Of a stretch of 42,728 bases of DNA, positions 27,284 through 35,772 are shown piece after piece. Both the position numbers and the translations under genes were made by a program. The stretch spans positions 1-42,728 of the forward strand of contig NZ_JAKKUR010000012.1 in assembly GCF_021890735.1 (NCBI RefSeq), written 5' to 3'. The notes beneath the pieces are model-generated. The model did no database searches, was not told where the DNA came from, and saw nothing but the letters and a program-made list of their open reading frames with translations. Position 1 is the stretch's first letter, and each line of letters starts with the position of its first letter. This DNA comes from Thermanaeromonas sp. (GTDB taxonomy: Bacteria; Bacillota; DSM-521; Neomoorellales; Neomoorellaceae).

Positions 27284-27355
27284 CTCTCGCCCTCCCTTCT
27301 CCCCTGGCTACCTCTTAAGTTAGCCCGTCCTTTTTACCTGATTGCATCTAAGCTT

Positions 27356-27387
27356 GCCCGTCCCGGCAAAGCTACACCGGGACGGGC
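27356..27387 (-). terminator. Perfect 11-bp GC hairpin between dsrB and dsrM
   Basis: GCCCGTCCCGG (minus strand 27387-27377) pairs with its complement at 27366-27356 around a 10-nt loop. No U-tract follows (AAGCTTAG), so this is more likely an RNA-stabilising or processing element that keeps dsrAB mRNA abundant than a full terminator. Confidence 0.6.
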
Positions 27388-27394
27388 CTTTATC

Positions 27395-28453
27395 CTACCA
27401 CCGGAACTGGGTGGTGGTTCTAAAGGTAGGTACGCTAAAGATGAAGTCATCGATATGCTTATCAGTGAAGGGAATATCTGCCAGCTTGAAGAAGGTTTCC
27501 CAACCTATCCTCTCGATCCACTCGCCCATTCTTTCACCCTTGCGGGCATGGGTAGCCCAAACCTCCACCAGCTTCTTAACCGCCTCCACTACTTCCGGCC
27601 AGCGCGGTGGATTGTTGGGCAGGTAAGGAATGGCCAACCGGGAGAACATAGGTGCCGTGCGGGCATTGGAAACCTTTCCACCCACCCAGATGGAGACACC
27701 GTCGTTCTCGGGATCCATAATCTGCATAGCCGGCGACATGGTGAAGCAGTTCCCGCAGTACATGCAACGCTCCTCGTTAACCTCTACACTCTTAAGTTTA
27801 GGATTAGGCCGGATGGCGCCCGTGGGGCAACTGGCCACAACGGTGGGGATCTCGCTCACCTTGGCCAAAAGTTCATGATCCACCCGCGGGGGTGTGCGGT
27901 GCACACCCAAGATAGCTATATCTGAGCAGTGGACGGCCCCGCACATGTTAAGACAGCACGCTAGGGAAATGCGCAGTTTGGCCGGTAGCTTCTCCTCCAC
28001 GAAGTATTCGTACAGCTCATCCATTACCGCTTTTACTATACCTGAGGCATCGGTAGCCGGGGTATGACAGTGGATCCAGCCCTGGGTGTGTACCATGTTA
28101 CTCAAGCAATTACCGGTGCCGCCTACCGGCCAACCTTTGGCCTTTACTTCCTGGATGAGCGGTTCGATGTTTTCTTTCTTGGTCACCAGAAATTCAATAT
28201 TATGCCTGCTCGTAAACCGTACGTACCCATCGCAGTATTTATCGGCTAGATCGCACACTTCCCGAATGAAATCGGTGCTCACCAGGCGTGGCGAACCCAC
28301 ACGTATGCTGTATATCTCCTCCCCACTCTCCGCCACATGCTTCAGTACACCGGGTCGCAAGATCTCATGGTACTTCCAACGACCATAATTCCTTTTTATG
28401 ACCGGCGGGAGCATCTCCATATAGTGGGGAGGTCCGAAATCGGTCCTAGGCAT
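27395..28453 (-). CDS. dsrB: Dissimilatory sulfite reductase, beta subunit
   Basis: A 352-aa catalytic beta subunit. It has the canonical DsrB ligand pattern: C129 in [17 protein letters not shown] and the CC-x3-C of LACCLNMCG (C166, C167, C171) for the siroheme-coupled [4Fe-4S] cluster, and ferredoxin ligands C209, C230, C233 and C236. With DsrA it reduces sulfite in the cytoplasm and hands sulfur to DsrC. ATG 28453 overlaps the dsrA end by 8 bp. Domain order and length are standard for reductive-type DsrB. Confidence 0.96.
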   Translation of the reverse strand: MPRTDFGPPHYMEMLPPVIKRNYGRWKYHEILRPGVLKHVAESGEEIYSIRVGSPRLVSTDFIREVCDLADKYCDGYVRFTSRHNIEFLVTKKENIEPLIQEVKAKGWPVGGTGNCLSNMVHTQGWIHCHTPATDASGIVKAVMDELYEYFVEEKLPAKLRISLACCLNMCGAVHCSDIAILGVHRTPPRVDHELLAKVSEIPTVVASCPTGAIRPNPKLKSVEVNEERCMYCGNCFTMSPAMQIMDPENDGVSIWVGGKVSNARTAPMFSRLAIPYLPNNPPRWPEVVEAVKKLVEVWATHARKGERMGEWIERIGWETFFKLADIPFTDKHIDDFIFSVPTFRTTTQFRW

Positions 28454-29639
28454 TTCTCTTCACCTCCTCAGGCCACCAGAAAACATAGGGGTTGGCACGC
28501 GGACGGAATACCATCTGCGGTACCGGAGGCAGTCCTACTGCCTTAAGGAACGTCCGCATCCCAACGCGATAAATTAGTTCGCCTATCCTCTCCCGGTTCT
28601 TACCGTTTTCATCCCACCAATCAAAGATTCTCCTAAGAAGGTCTTTGAGCTCCGTATAAGGAGGTTTAAGCTCCATAAAAGGCACGATAACCCATCCCAG
28701 GAAGGCCGACTTAAGTATGGTGGCCTTTCCACCGACCAGTAAGGTGGCACCCCTTTGTTCTCCGGGACGCAAAGCCTTGGGCATCTTGTTGATACAGTGC
28801 ATACAACGGACGCAGTCTTCCGCCTTAAGTTTAAGCTCCTTCTTTTCACCGTCCCAGGCCAAGGCTCCGGTAGGACACTTTTCCACCACTTCTTCTTGGA
28901 TATTCAATCCGGCATCCGCGTAGTCAGCCACCGCGGCCTGATCTATCTGGATCGCGCCCTTCCAAGTACCAATGATGGCAAAATCAGCCCTGGCTATAGA
29001 TGCTACACAATCGTTAGCGCAACCGGAAACTTTTATTTTAAACTTGTAGGGCCACTGCGGGCGGTGGAGGAAATCCTGGAATTCTAGGGTTAAACTGTGG
29101 CATACATCCAAAGTATCTATGCAGGAGAATTCGCACCTGGCCGGTCCCACGCATGCACTCGGCGTACGCAGGCCGCCACCGGACCCCCCCAGATCGAAGC
29201 CGGCGTCACTCAGCTCATCAAAGCAAGGTTGGAGGTTTCCTGTGGTAGTGCCGAGCAGTATAATATCTCCTGTGGAGCCGTGGAAATTAGTCAACCCGCT
29301 ACCATATTTATCCCAGATATCACACAGCTTACGGAGAGCCTCAGTGGTGTAAAACCAACCGCTGGGCTGGTTTATACGCATGGTATGAAATTCCTTAACA
29401 TGAGGGAACTCCTCGGGTTTATCGGAATAACGGCCAATTACACCGCCACCGTAACCCTTGACGCCGACAATCCCACCATGCTTCCAGTGACCGATTTTCT
29501 CAGCGTATGATAAATCTAGCTGGCGCAAAAGGTCGCCTGCCGATGGATGTTTTTCCGCTGCCCGCTTTATCTCCTTTACGAAGCTGGGCCACGGACCCTT
29601 TTCCAGTTCGTCCACACGTGGTGTTTGGGCATTAGCCAT
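28446..29639 (-). CDS. dsrA: Dissimilatory sulfite reductase, alpha subunit
   Basis: A 397-aa alpha subunit. It has siroheme-cluster motifs SACVGPARC (C163-x5-C169) and GCANDC (C207-x3-C211), with an inserted ferredoxin domain C255, C276, C279 and C282. ATG 29639 follows GGAGGTG. It forms the alpha2beta2 enzyme with DsrB, reducing sulfite with six electrons, partly via the DsrC trisulfide. It follows a small ferredoxin gene and a 15-codon frame. The reductive type is inferred from the presence of DsrMK, a canonical DsrC and dsrN, and the absence of dsrEFH or dsrL in the window. Confidence 0.96.
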   Translation of the reverse strand: MANAQTPRVDELEKGPWPSFVKEIKRAAEKHPSAGDLLRQLDLSYAEKIGHWKHGGIVGVKGYGGGVIGRYSDKPEEFPHVKEFHTMRINQPSGWFYTTEALRKLCDIWDKYGSGLTNFHGSTGDIILLGTTTGNLQPCFDELSDAGFDLGGSGGGLRTPSACVGPARCEFSCIDTLDVCHSLTLEFQDFLHRPQWPYKFKIKVSGCANDCVASIARADFAIIGTWKGAIQIDQAAVADYADAGLNIQEEVVEKCPTGALAWDGEKKELKLKAEDCVRCMHCINKMPKALRPGEQRGATLLVGGKATILKSAFLGWVIVPFMELKPPYTELKDLLRRIFDWWDENGKNRERIGELIYRVGMRTFLKAVGLPPVPQMVFRPRANPYVFWWPEEVKRNA

Positions 29640-29671
29640 TTAAAGTTCACCTCCAGGCCTTTCGGATTGAA

Positions 29672-29716
29672 TTAAAAAACTATTGTCTGGATGCCGTCTA
29701 GGTCTACTCCCCTCAA
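29672..29716 (-). CDS. Possible 14-aa leader peptide before dsrA
   Basis: TTG 29716 lies 5 nt after a near-perfect Shine-Dalgarno AAGGAGG and opens a frame of 14 residues (MRGVDLDGIQTIVF) ending in TAA at 29672. It stops about 30 nt before the dsrA start. The ribosome site is stronger than many in the window, so translation is plausible, perhaps to control dsrA or to protect the mRNA. It could equally be a relic. Confidence 0.35.
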   Translation of the reverse strand: MRGVDLDGIQTIVF

Positions 29717-29760
29717 AGCCACCTCCTTGAAAGCTACATTCCGGTTTCATGTACTTCGGG

Positions 29761-29949
29761 CTAGTATTCCTGTACCGTTACAGCTCCAGTAGGACACACA
29801 GAAGTACAACTTTCACATCCCAGGCACTCCACTGGATCTCCTGTGACTTCCGCTTTACCATCCGCCATAGAAAGGATCTGAGCCGGGCAGGCCGCAGCAC
29901 ACTCGCCGCACCCGCTGCATTTTTCTTGGTCTACATTGACTAGAAACAT
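29761..29949 (-). CDS. 2[4Fe-4S] ferredoxin
   Basis: A 62-aa ferredoxin with two cluster motifs (CSGCGECAAACP and CLGCESCTSVCP). ATG 29949 is used because GAGGTGG lies upstream; TTG 29952 is adjacent. It is the first gene after the sigma-H-like promoter and precedes dsrA, so it is a probable electron carrier to DsrAB or between oxalate oxidoreductase and sulfite reduction (the latter inferred). Confidence 0.9.
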   Translation of the reverse strand: MFLVNVDQEKCSGCGECAAACPAQILSMADGKAEVTGDPVECLGCESCTSVCPTGAVTVQEY

Positions 29950-29983
29950 CAAAGTTCCACCTCTTTTGCTCCGTTTCGTTTTC

Positions 29984-30032
29984 GTTATAGCAAGTACGTT
30001 TTTCTTTTTAACTAAAAGTTCCTTGCTATAAC
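29984..30032 (-). promoter_or_regulatory. Inverted repeat in the dsr leader
   Basis: GTTATAGCAAG (29984-29994) and CTTGCTATAAC (30022-30032) form perfect 11-bp arms 27 bp apart, immediately downstream of the -10 box at 30043-30051. It would form the first hairpin of the transcript or two operator half sites straddling the start. No U-tract follows. Confidence 0.5.
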
Positions 30033-30042
30033 AACTAAGATA

Positions 30043-30071
30043 TATTTCGACGTTCGAGCCAAAAATCCTGC
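30043..30071 (-). promoter_or_regulatory. Sigma-H-like promoter of the dsr operon
   Basis: On the minus strand GCAGGATTT (30071-30063), 11-bp spacer, GTCGAAATA (30051-30043). The extended identity with the yeiH promoter covers ATATTTCGAC, 14 bp, then TCCTGCTATGA on the plus strand. It fits RnAGGAwWW-N11-12-RnnGAATww with one mismatch in the -10 box. It lies about 95 bp before the ferredoxin start. Confidence 0.65.
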
Positions 30072-30111
30072 TATGAATAAAAGAAATTACGGTATAATTA
30101 AAAAGCCTATA

Positions 30112-30141
30112 TAAAAAATTGCCCCGGGCATCCCCCGGGGC
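30112..30141 (-). terminator. Rho-independent terminator after the yeiH operon
   Basis: On the minus strand GCCCCGGG, loop GGATG, CCCGGGGC, then AATTTTTTAT. The 8-bp GC stem with a clear U-tract lies 12 bp after the stop of the small membrane gene. Confidence 0.85.
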
Positions 30142-30153
30142 TGTACACCCGCC

Positions 30154-30294
30154 TTATAGTGCCGTATGGCTCACCCAGACTAATAAAACAAGCAATACTA
30201 GCCCTAACCCCAAACTATAACTTATAAGTCTCTTTTCTACAGGAAGAAGGTCAAACCATTGTTCTTGCTCGGGTAAGGGTTTCCCCTGCGCCAT
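30154..30294 (-). CDS. Small single-helix membrane protein downstream of YeiH-type transporter
   Basis: A 46-aa protein (MAQGKPLPEQEQWFDLLPVE, then a helix SLGLGLVLLVLLVWV). The start at 30294 has GGGGG 7 nt upstream and begins 14 bp after the transporter stop. No family is recognised. Its co-transcription with the transporter parallels the 62-aa protein beside the permease. Confidence 0.55.
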   Translation of the reverse strand: MAQGKPLPEQEQWFDLLPVEKRLISYSLGLGLVLLVLLVWVSHTAL

Positions 30295-30308
30295 AAACCG
30301 ACCCCCCA

Positions 30309-31773
30309 TTATGCCGCCGAAGGCGGAGTTATTCCGTGGAAGAACAACCAGGAAATTATAAGCCCTATCCAAATAATGAACCCGAACAGACATACAAGGT
30401 ACACTAAAGCTAGCCGTCCCATGCCCTCTTCCCTAAGCTTCTTAAAGTTGGACATCAAACCGATAGTAAAGAAGGTCAGGGCAAAGAAAATCCCCCGGAA
30501 AGTATCCGCTTGACCTACTCCAGCACTGAGTAGCTTTAGAGTATCTTTACTCGCACTAGAGCCAATAAGCAGCACCAGTAGGAAAAGGGCTGCATAACCT
30601 AGCACGAATTTGGGGAAGCGCACCCAGATGTCCGCAGCAGAAACCTTTTCCCCTTCGCGCCCCTCTATCTTCCAGGCCCAGATAATGGCCAGAATGAAAG
30701 CCCATATAGCGATAAAGATATCGATAAACACCTTTACTGTAGTGGTGGCCATGAGCATCCAGCCTTCTTGCCACTTGATCCCTAAAGCCGTAGCTGCTTT
30801 AGCCCGGATTAAAGCATCTACCATCGCTCCGCTGGCAGCCGCAGCACCATCAGTCTTAACCGCCAGCCCCATCCAGGCCCCCGCCACCATGGGCTCCTTA
30901 TAAAGCCAGGCCTGCGCCACAAAGGGGAGTATCAAAAGTTCCACTACTGCAAAGATAATGACTAGCGACGATACTATCACAGGTACTATCGGGCGGGCCT
31001 TGATGGCCGCACCGGTGGCAATAGCCGCTGAAACACCGCAGATGGAGATACCCGAGGCCAATGGTGCTGCCCATTCCGGAGTAAACTTGAAGTACCTACG
31101 GGCGATGAAATACACCAAAGGCCAATAAATAAGATAGGCTTCGATAATGGCGCATAAGCCTCGGAATACTACTTGAGCGGCTAAACCTGTAGATTGAAGG
31201 GCATACATACCCACTTTGGCGCCCAAGATGACAATGGCCGTCTTTACAAACCATTCCGGTTTAGTGGCCTCCTGAAGATACCTGGCCAACCCGGGCCAGA
31301 AGTTACCAATAAGGAGACCTATGATGAGGGCTATGATAAATCCGGCCTCTCCTGTAAGCCTTAAGGACCAATTAATATTGTATTTGGCATATTGGTCGGG
31401 GGTAACTGCGATGAAGGCGTAATGCCCTAGCATCCAGCAAAAATAGGTGATCCAAAAGATAATAGTAAATCCAGCGATAAAGCGGCCTACATTACCACCC
31501 ATGGCAGCGACGCCGATGCTCAATAACACTGTAATGAAAACATAGGTCAAAATGAGGGAGACAATCCCAGGTAACCCCTTATACACATCTGAGACTGGCG
31601 ATAAGGCCTTGGCTATATCTAGCCATATATTAGTTTTTACTACCCAGCCAATGATATCGAGGCCCGCCACTTTAAGCAAGCCCAAAAGAAAGATAAAACC
31701 ACCTATCCATACTGCCCACCAGTCTTCGGTTTTAAGTAACGGTGATCTGGCCCCCTTGGCCTCCCTGCGTCAT
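30309..31773 (-). CDS. YeiH-family putative sulfur-oxyanion transporter, apparent frameshift near the start
   Basis: A polytopic membrane protein of the YeiH/putative sulfate exporter family; typical segments are AIVILGAKVGMYALQSTG, GISICGVSAAIATGAAIKA and AVKTDGAAAASGAMVDALIRA. Members are linked by context to export or import of sulfur oxyanions, though biochemical proof is thin. The open frame alone would start at TTG 31685 inside the first helix. A perfect start (ATG 31773 after AAGGAGGAGGGGG) is one base out of frame. Removing one G from the G5 run (C5 at 31751-31755) joins them, giving MTQGGQGARSPLLKTEDWW, then AVWIGGFIFLLG, a sensible N-terminus. The 458 codons downstream are intact. 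It lies next to dsr and shares its promoter type. Confidence 0.75.
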
Positions 31774-31990
31774 ATACTCCCCCTCCTCCTTAGTTTAAAA
31801 TGCCTTGCTGAGCACCTAATTTTTAAGCCCCAAATGCAATATTTTATTTATCTCCCTCCTTTCTTCGGCCTTATGCCTCATAGGGCTTTGCTCTATAGGT
31901 TCTCTTCGGTATAATTTTATTTTGTTTTGGTGTAGATTAATGAAAGGGAAAACAGATACGTAAGTTATAGAGACAACGGTTTTATTTAGC

Positions 31991-32008
31991 TTGTGTCTAC
32001 AATCACAA
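31991..32008. promoter_or_regulatory. CRP/FNR-type palindrome at the yeiH promoter
   Basis: On the minus strand the site reads TTGTGATTGTAGACACAA, one mismatch from TTGTGA-N6-TCACAA, the box of CRP/FNR-family regulators (the HcpR subgroup uses such boxes at sulfur-metabolism genes in some sulfate reducers). It sits just downstream of the predicted transcription start, a repressing position. Confidence 0.45.
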
Positions 32009-32019
32009 TGCCTATATTA

Positions 32020-32048
32020 TATTTCGACATATATAAGGAAATTCCTGC
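32020..32048 (-). promoter_or_regulatory. Sigma-H-like promoter of the yeiH operon
   Basis: On the minus strand GCAGGAATT (32048-32040), 11-bp spacer, GTCGAAATA (32028-32020). Box sequences and spacing are the same as in the dsr promoter, with flanking identity (TCATAGCAGGA), which points to shared regulation of sulfite reduction and transport. Confidence 0.62.
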
Positions 32049-32156
32049 TATGATTAAAAAATAATTTAAAAAAATTGTGGTCCCTATAAAATCAATTAAT
32101 GACAGGACAAAATAAATTAGAACTCCTCACAGGCAAAGTTATTTAATAAGGAAAAA

Positions 32157-33206
32157 TTATTTTTGGGACTGGTAGCGGCTGATAGCTGCATTATGTTCTT
32201 CCAGGGTGCGGCTAAACTCATGGGAGCCATCAGGGCGGGCCACAAAATAAAGATAATCAGTGGGAGCCGGATTAAGGGCCGCAAGCAAGGAAGCTCTACC
32301 TGGAGAAGCAATAGGTCCTGGGGGCAGACCGAACACCCGGTATGTATTATAGGGCGAGTCAATCTCTAGATCCTGATAAGTCAATACCGGCTTGGGTTCT
32401 TCTAGCAAGTATTCAACTGTAGCGCAGGATTCTAGCTTCATTCCTTTTTTAAGCCTATTCAAGAAAACCCCGGCAATAAGGGGGCGTTCCGCATCAAGCT
32501 TAGCTTCTTTTTCCACCAAAGAGGCCAAGGTCACCACCTGAAGAGTGTTAAGTTCTAACCCTGGAGCCCGGTGGCGGCTAACTTCACTATATACCTCCTG
32601 AAAACGATCTAACATCTTGCGTATTATATTCTCGGGCTTGTCCCCTACAGCTACCCGATAAGTATCTGGAAACAGAAAGCCCTCTAAGTATTTAGGACCA
32701 GGGGATATACCAGCTAAGAATTCATAGTCATAAGGCTTAGATACGGCTTGCCAGAACTCCTCCTGGGTCATCAAGCCTTTAGCTTCCAGTAGCTGGGCGA
32801 TCTGTTTTAAAGTATACCCTTCTGGGATAGTAAACTCCTCTTCCCAAACCTTCCCGGCCACCAATTGGTCAAGAAGGTACTTTAAATTAGCACCGGGTTG
32901 CAACTGGTACACTCCGGGTTTTAGCTGCTGATCTACCCCGTACCATAGGGCAGACAAACGAAAAGCTAGGGCGCTCTTTATCACTCCACGAGACTCAAGG
33001 ATCTCGCCAACTTCACGGGCCGTAGCACCGGGCGGGATGGTAACCTTGACCAAGGTGGTCCCTCGGTGTACCGAAGTAGCAAAACTGGCCTGCCACCAAC
33101 CGGAAACAAGGAGAACCAAAACTATAACCAAGCTAAGGAGGCTTATTTCAGGCCGCAGCGTCTTAACACCGGACAGCTTTCTCCCGAATTCTGGAAATTG
33201 CTCCAT
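32157..33206 (-). CDS. mltG: MltG, endolytic murein transglycosylase
   Basis: A 349-aa inner-membrane enzyme that cuts nascent glycan strands to end peptidoglycan chains. One N-terminal membrane helix (LLSLVIVLVLLVSGWW) is followed by a LysM-like region and the YceG domain with the catalytic glutamate in LASLVEKEAKLDAERPLIAG, plus the typical EGFLFPDTYRV and DSPYNTYRVFGLPPGPIASPG. ATG 33206 follows GAGGAG. It lies downstream of the VanW-like gene. Confidence 0.93.
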   Translation of the reverse strand: MEQFPEFGRKLSGVKTLRPEISLLSLVIVLVLLVSGWWQASFATSVHRGTTLVKVTIPPGATAREVGEILESRGVIKSALAFRLSALWYGVDQQLKPGVYQLQPGANLKYLLDQLVAGKVWEEEFTIPEGYTLKQIAQLLEAKGLMTQEEFWQAVSKPYDYEFLAGISPGPKYLEGFLFPDTYRVAVGDKPENIIRKMLDRFQEVYSEVSRHRAPGLELNTLQVVTLASLVEKEAKLDAERPLIAGVFLNRLKKGMKLESCATVEYLLEEPKPVLTYQDLEIDSPYNTYRVFGLPPGPIASPGRASLLAALNPAPTDYLYFVARPDGSHEFSRTLEEHNAAISRYQSQK

Positions 33207-33284
33207 GGGGTATCTCCTCTTTCCACCCCCATTATAGCAGGAGGGGAAGAGGCTTGCCAGCTTTTTTACCTTTTTCCCTTAAGG

Positions 33285-34676
33285 CTAGCCAGACTGCTTA
33301 AGCTTTTCCTCCGGTTGCCCTGTCCCCAGGCGAACTACTTTAGGTAAAGGAGGATAATAATCCTGGGATACAACTTCTTCCCATACCTTTCCTCCTTCCC
33401 GCCAACGGCGCTTAACACGCACGCTAAAACCCGGCTGACCCTCTTTTTCTATTATCATGCGCCCCAAGGGAAGACGAGCATCTTTTATAACTTTACAAGG
33501 AGTAGGGATCTCCTTAAGTACTTCAGCCGTCACTTCTATAGAAGGAGCTTGTTGAGGTCCATAAAAGGTAAAGGCCAGGTTATCCTCTAAAGCCTCGGCC
33601 TTAAGCCAAAACCAATAGGGAGTATCGTTACGAAGCTTAAGATCGATAAGCCCATAGGCTACGGTGGCGTCTAAACCTGGAGGGACATAACTTACGCTTA
33701 GACCATGGGGTTGCCGTTCTACCACCGTAAGCCCGGCCCGGAGGGCTGCATTGTAGAGGGTAGTGGATACTTGGCAAACCCCACCACCTATGCCAGGAGC
33801 GAATTCCAAGGATTCGATAACCAGGGCTTCCACGTAACCCCGTTCCGGGGTTCTGGGCCCTACTATCTCGTTAAAGGATATTTCTGCCCCTGGGGCTACC
33901 CATATACCATCCAGGGCCTGAGCAGCCAGCCGTATATTATGGGCCCGGTTCTCCTCGGCCGGGTTAAAAAAGGTACGGTAACTGGCCACCGGCCTGGTTA
34001 TCCCCCGCCGAACTATCTCCTCAGTAGTAACCGCCGGCATTAGCCTTACTACTGGTATCTTTATAGCTTCCCCGGAATACCAGGTCCCGGATGTCTTTAA
34101 CGCGGCCCATAGTTCTTCAATATCTACCATCCACCCCTCATGGGCTGGGACCACCTGGATTTTCCCTTGAGAGTCTACCTCTAAACTGGCATCCTGCGGA
34201 TTTTGGCGTAGGGCCCCTACCAAATGTTCAAGCTCTATAAGACCTTTATCTTTATCGTATCTATACACCACCTCTACTTCATGCCTTCTACCAAGCCAGA
34301 GGAAACCCAATCCCTGCCACCAAGACCCTGACCGGCCCACTGCCCAGGCTTGGGCCAGGGTAGCCTCCACATCCAGGGTCACCCCCAAGGCTCCGTAGGT
34401 AGTAATGAGCACCCGGTCCCCCCATATCAATTTTACAGGCCGGGTGGCCTCCTCAAGGGCTTCCCTGATCAGGGCCCGACGCCCCTCCTCCAGGGAAAAG
34501 CCACCTAAATACAGGCTCCCGGCATATACTCCTGGGTAAATCCTGCCTGTTAGCCACGGTAAACCGAAAAGACCAAAACCCAAAGCACCTAAGGTGAAAA
34601 CACCTAAAATGATCTTTAAAACCCTTATTCTGCCAATAGTCTGGCCGTTTGTTTTCAAGCCCATCCCTGCCTTCAC
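33285..34676 (-). CDS. VanW-family protein with peptidoglycan-binding-like N-terminal domain
   Basis: A 463-aa membrane-anchored envelope protein. An N-terminal helix (VLKIILGVFTLGALGFGLFG) is followed by a YoaR-type PG-binding-4 region and a VanW domain (FFNPAEENRAHNIRLAAQAL, ISFNEIVGPRTPERGY and GGGVCQVSTTLYNAALRAGL). VanW proteins occur near glycopeptide-resistance or cell-wall genes, with no proven activity. The start is GTG 34676 or ATG 34664, 12 bp inside. It is followed by mltG in the same direction. Confidence 0.85.
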   Translation of the reverse strand: MKAGMGLKTNGQTIGRIRVLKIILGVFTLGALGFGLFGLPWLTGRIYPGVYAGSLYLGGFSLEEGRRALIREALEEATRPVKLIWGDRVLITTYGALGVTLDVEATLAQAWAVGRSGSWWQGLGFLWLGRRHEVEVVYRYDKDKGLIELEHLVGALRQNPQDASLEVDSQGKIQVVPAHEGWMVDIEELWAALKTSGTWYSGEAIKIPVVRLMPAVTTEEIVRRGITRPVASYRTFFNPAEENRAHNIRLAAQALDGIWVAPGAEISFNEIVGPRTPERGYVEALVIESLEFAPGIGGGVCQVSTTLYNAALRAGLTVVERQPHGLSVSYVPPGLDATVAYGLIDLKLRNDTPYWFWLKAEALEDNLAFTFYGPQQAPSIEVTAEVLKEIPTPCKVIKDARLPLGRMIIEKEGQPGFSVRVKRRWREGGKVWEEVVSQDYYPPLPKVVRLGTGQPEEKLKQSG

Positions 34677-34746
34677 GGGGTCCTTTTCTCATAATTATTC
34701 CCCCGTTAACCGGCAGGATACCAGCGAATGTTCCGGATACCGTATT

Positions 34747-34986
34747 CTAATCAAAGAAATCGAAATCAAAGATTTCTTCCAGGAAGTTCCGGCGCTTCTT
34801 ATGGTGATGGTACTGCTGCGGTGGGGGATTTTCCACGTGATCAGGGTTTGTAGCCAAGAGCTTTTCTAGCTCGCCCCGGTCCAGCCATACACCCCGGCAC
34901 TCAGGGCAAACATCAATCAAGACCCCCCGCCGTTCCACTTCCTTCATGGGTACATCACAAAAGGGACAGCGCATTTTATCAGTCAA
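34747..34986 (-). CDS. TFIIB-type zinc-ribbon protein
   Basis: A 79-aa protein with one zinc ribbon (CPFC near residue 7 and CPEC near 28, followed by RGVWLDRGELEKLL, the zf-TFIIB family signature). The tail has a His/Gln-rich stretch and a basic then acidic end (FLEEIFDFDFFD). Function is unknown. It is the first gene after a structured leader and heads the vanW-mltG group. Confidence 0.82.
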   Translation of the reverse strand: MTDKMRCPFCDVPMKEVERRGVLIDVCPECRGVWLDRGELEKLLATNPDHVENPPPQQYHHHKKRRNFLEEIFDFDFFD

Positions 34987-35042
34987 GCCGGCCCCCAGAC
35001 CAGGCCTTCCCCTCCTTTCTAGGTTTAATTTGCCTTGGGACA

Positions 35043-35103
35043 GGGCGACAGGGGGCCTAAATACTTACCTGCATAAAGCAGGAGAGGGAATATTTAGTCG
35101 CCC
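35043..35103 (-). ncRNA. Three-stem structured 5' leader, unrecognised
   Basis: Nested pairs: GGGCGAC (35043-35049) with GTCGCCC (35097-35103); CTAAATA (35057-35063) with TATTTAG (35091-35097); CCTGC (35068-35072) with GCAGG (35078-35082). On the minus strand it begins shortly after a weak promoter (TTGTTA-N17-TACACT, near 35110-35145) and ends 57 bp before the zinc-ribbon gene. It matches no riboswitch that I know. The symmetry makes the strand uncertain. Confidence 0.45.
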
Positions 35104-35210
35104 AGTATATAGTGTAACAAATCAATTAACTGCTAACAACCGGGCAAAGGGGTTGCTTCGTAACCTTCAAGCGACCTGAAGCCCAGGTTAAATGGCTCAT
35201 AGCAACTCAA

Positions 35211-35642
35211 CTAAAACCTTTGTACTAAAAACACACCGAGAACAATTAAACCTGCTCCGATCCCCCGCATTAGGGTGATTTTTTCGCCGAGCAGTAAAGC
35301 GGCCAGGAGCAGGGCCAGCACAGGGTAGGAGGCTACTATCGGAGCTACCGAGGAAACCTTGCCTGCCTGCAGGGCCTTAAAATAAGCGAAATGCCCGATC
35401 ACGGACGCGGCTAGCCCTTCCGCTATGAGCAACGCCCAGGTGCGCGCGTCAAAGGTTTTAAGATTTCCCAACCCGGCCGTGGCCGCCCCCCATAAGACAA
35501 GCACAACGAATACCCCCAGAGTACGCGCTAACAAGGCACTGAAAGGATCGCTCTTCACCAATCCTAGCTTGGCGAAGATAGGCCCCAATCCCCAGCATAT
35601 CATGGCTAACAAAGCCCAGAACACCCAACTTATAGCTGCCAC
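35211..35642 (-). CDS. EamA-family membrane transporter (half-size)
   Basis: A 143-aa protein with about five hydrophobic helices, one EamA repeat (SWVFWALLAMICWGLGPIFA at the start, APIVASYPVLALLLAALLLGEKIT near the end). Half-size members work as dimers and may export metabolites. GTG 35642 overlaps closely with AAAGGGG, so the start is uncertain. No partner gene is adjacent. Confidence 0.8.
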   Translation of the reverse strand: MAAISWVFWALLAMICWGLGPIFAKLGLVKSDPFSALLARTLGVFVVLVLWGAATAGLGNLKTFDARTWALLIAEGLAASVIGHFAYFKALQAGKVSSVAPIVASYPVLALLLAALLLGEKITLMRGIGAGLIVLGVFLVQRF

Positions 35643-35772
35643 CCCCTTTTTAAAATATTATTTCAATATTCATATTCAAACCTCTCGCTTACATTTAGTG
35701 TCTTTAGTTACCCTCAGTTACCAATACCTTTGTTTATTAGACTATAGTGCTTACTATTGAAGGGGTAAGAAG

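Larger units (their letters stand above)
31774..32156. promoter_or_regulatory. Leader and promoter region of the yeiH operon
   Basis: This 383-bp gap between mltG and yeiH contains the sigma-H-like promoter (32020-32048), a CRP/FNR-like palindrome (31991-32008) and a leader of about 240 nt before ATG 31773. Within the leader a 21-codon frame starting ATG near 31885 (MRHKAEERREINKILHLGLKN) lacks a good ribosome site. No convincing terminator for mltG was seen. Confidence 0.45.

Noticed and set aside
32117-32362. An 81-codon frame overlapping the mltG 3' end
   Set aside because: A shadow of the mltG coding sequence in another frame, with no independent signals.
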